The notes under the pieces were generated by a model that made no database searches, was not told where the DNA came from, and saw only the letters and a program-made list of their open reading frames with translations. Positions 5,802 to 6,714 of a stretch of 6,714 nt of DNA are shown piece by piece. Where the stretch lies: the NCBI GenBank assembly GCA_018701055.1, contig JABIUH010000196.1, forward strand, positions 1 to 6,714, given 5' to 3'. Position numbers and translations under genes: made by a program. The DNA is from Woeseia sp. (GTDB taxonomy: Bacteria; Pseudomonadota; Gammaproteobacteria; Steroidobacterales; Woeseiaceae). Position 1 is the first letter of the stretch. Every line of letters starts with the position of its first letter.

Positions 5802-6714
5802 TCAGGCAGCTTCACGAAGCGCGTCGATGAGCGAACTGAGTTCAGCAGCCTTAGGTTTGACAACCCAGAATCTTGGTAAATAAGTACGGAACTCTTCCAG
5901 CAATTCGCTGCCCCACACACTACTCGTGTAGCGCACGTGGTCCTGGATCAGGGAGCGGAGGTGATGCTGGTACGCTTCCATCGTTTCAGGCGTGATCCGA
6001 TGGATATCGATAAGACCATGGTGATAGTGATCGACAAAATTTCGGTCCATGTCGAGAACGTAGGCGAAACCACCGGTCATGCCGGCACCGAAATTGATCC
6101 CCGTACGACCCAGAACAACGACACATCCGTCAGTCATGTATTCACAGCAATGATCGCCTGCGCCTTCAATAACTGCGTATGCCCCAGAGTTGCGCACGGC
6201 AAATCGTTCGCCTGCCTGGCCCGCCGCAAATAATCGCCCGCCCGTTGCGCCATAGAGACAAGTGTTGCCAATAATGGCGGTGTTCGCCGCTTCGAATTTA
6301 CTTAGCTCCGGAGGCTTTACGACAATGCGTCCGGCTGCCATACCTTTGCCAACGTAGTCATTGGCGTCGCCTTCAAGCGTCAGGTTCACGCCAGCAACAT
6401 TCCATGCACCAAAACTTTGGCCCGCGGTTCCGCGTAGGCGAATACGCAATGGCGCCGTTACCATCCCCAAGTTTCCGTAACGTCTTGCGATTTCGCCACA
6501 CAGTCGTGCACCAATGGACCGATTGTTGTTTTTAATATCGAATTCAAAACTGCCGCCGAGTTTTCCCTCTATTGCTGGCAGGGTTTGTTGCAGCATGGTC
6601 TCGGCAAGGTCGCCCTTATCAAATGGATCGTTTCGCATTCCATCCCAAATCTGCGCGCTCTCATCCGTCAGCCCGTTGTCGCTGACAATAGCTCGCAAAT
6701 CCAGCGAGGCGTGC
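5802..6714 (-). CDS. gltB: Glutamate synthase [NADPH] large (alpha) subunit, C-terminal part (gene continues past the window)
   Basis: This is the last 304 or so codons of GltB, whose full length is normally about 1,500 residues. The glutaminase and FMN/synthase domains lie outside the window. What remains is the C-terminal GXGXG beta-helix domain, which packs between the catalytic domains. It shows glycine-rich repeats such as LRGTAGQSFGAW, GDANDYVGKGMAAGRIVV, IIGNTCLYGATGGRLFAAGQ, AGERFAVRNSGAYAVIEGAG and the MTGGFAYVLD segment. The frame is open to the right edge (the last whole codons read HASLDLRAIVSDNG), so an apparent TTG start near 6698 is not real. The TGA stop (5804-5802) is six bases before gltD, forming the usual gltBD operon, whose promoter is outside the window. 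Confidence 0.95.
   Translation of the reverse strand, partial: HASLDLRAIVSDNGLTDESAQIWDGMRNDPFDKGDLAETMLQQTLPAIEGKLGGSFEFDIKNNNRSIGARLCGEIARRYGNLGMVTAPLRIRLRGTAGQSFGAWNVAGVNLTLEGDANDYVGKGMAAGRIVVKPPELSKFEAANTAIIGNTCLYGATGGRLFAAGQAGERFAVRNSGAYAVIEGAGDHCCEYMTDGCVVVLGRTGINFGAGMTGGFAYVLDMDRNFVDHYHHGLIDIHRITPETMEAYQHHLRSLIQDHVRYTSSVWGSELLEEFRTYLPRFWVVKPKAAELSSLIDALREAA

Noticed and set aside
5802..6698. Treating TTG 6698 as a true start for a short GltB-C-like protein
   Set aside because: The frame stays open to the window edge with GltB-like residues before it, so the gene simply continues outside.

Overview
The window looks like an ordinary chromosomal segment of a proteobacterium, most likely a gammaproteobacterium. 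The evidence is a class II ribonucleotide reductase split into two genes in the Pseudomonas-like nrdJa/nrdJb arrangement, a gltB-gltD pair of the bacterial NADPH type, and a canonical sigma-32 heat-shock promoter. Base composition appears balanced, and TGA, TAA and in-frame codon use fit the standard code. The species cannot be named from this sequence.

Layout, left to right. Positions 1-251 (minus strand) hold the 5' part of an Hsp20/IbpA-type small heat-shock gene. It has a near-consensus sigma-32 promoter (323-350) and a strong ribosome binding site, but codon 5 is an in-frame TGA where an arginine codon is expected. A roughly 530-bp divergent intergenic region follows. It carries a good NrdR-box match (429-444), an AT-rich tract, a candidate sigma-70 promoter (566-592) and a leader with several hairpins.

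Positions 781-3867 (plus strand) form the reductase operon: nrdJa (catalytic subunit), an unrecognised 53-codon basic ORF (2983-3144), and nrdJb (TSCPD domain plus cysteine-rich redox tail). The start of the small ORF overlaps the stop of a 12-codon mini-ORF, and its own stop abuts the nrdJb ribosome binding site, so the cluster looks translationally coupled.

Positions 3868-4391 are noncoding and separate convergent transcripts. They hold three direct repeats, a strong intrinsic terminator for the nrdJ operon nested inside a longer inverted repeat, and a stretch with no recognisable gene.

Positions 4392-6714 (minus strand) hold gltD and the 3' end of gltB, six bases apart. Together they encode the NADPH-dependent glutamate synthase of ammonia assimilation.

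Functionally, the segment joins deoxyribonucleotide supply (adenosylcobalamin-dependent, oxygen-independent, probably under NrdR), nitrogen assimilation and a heat-shock gene that may be broken. No defence system, CRISPR array or intact mobile element was seen. The least explained items are the small ORF inside the reductase operon, the nonsense codon in the heat-shock gene, and the repeat/terminator structure downstream of nrdJb.
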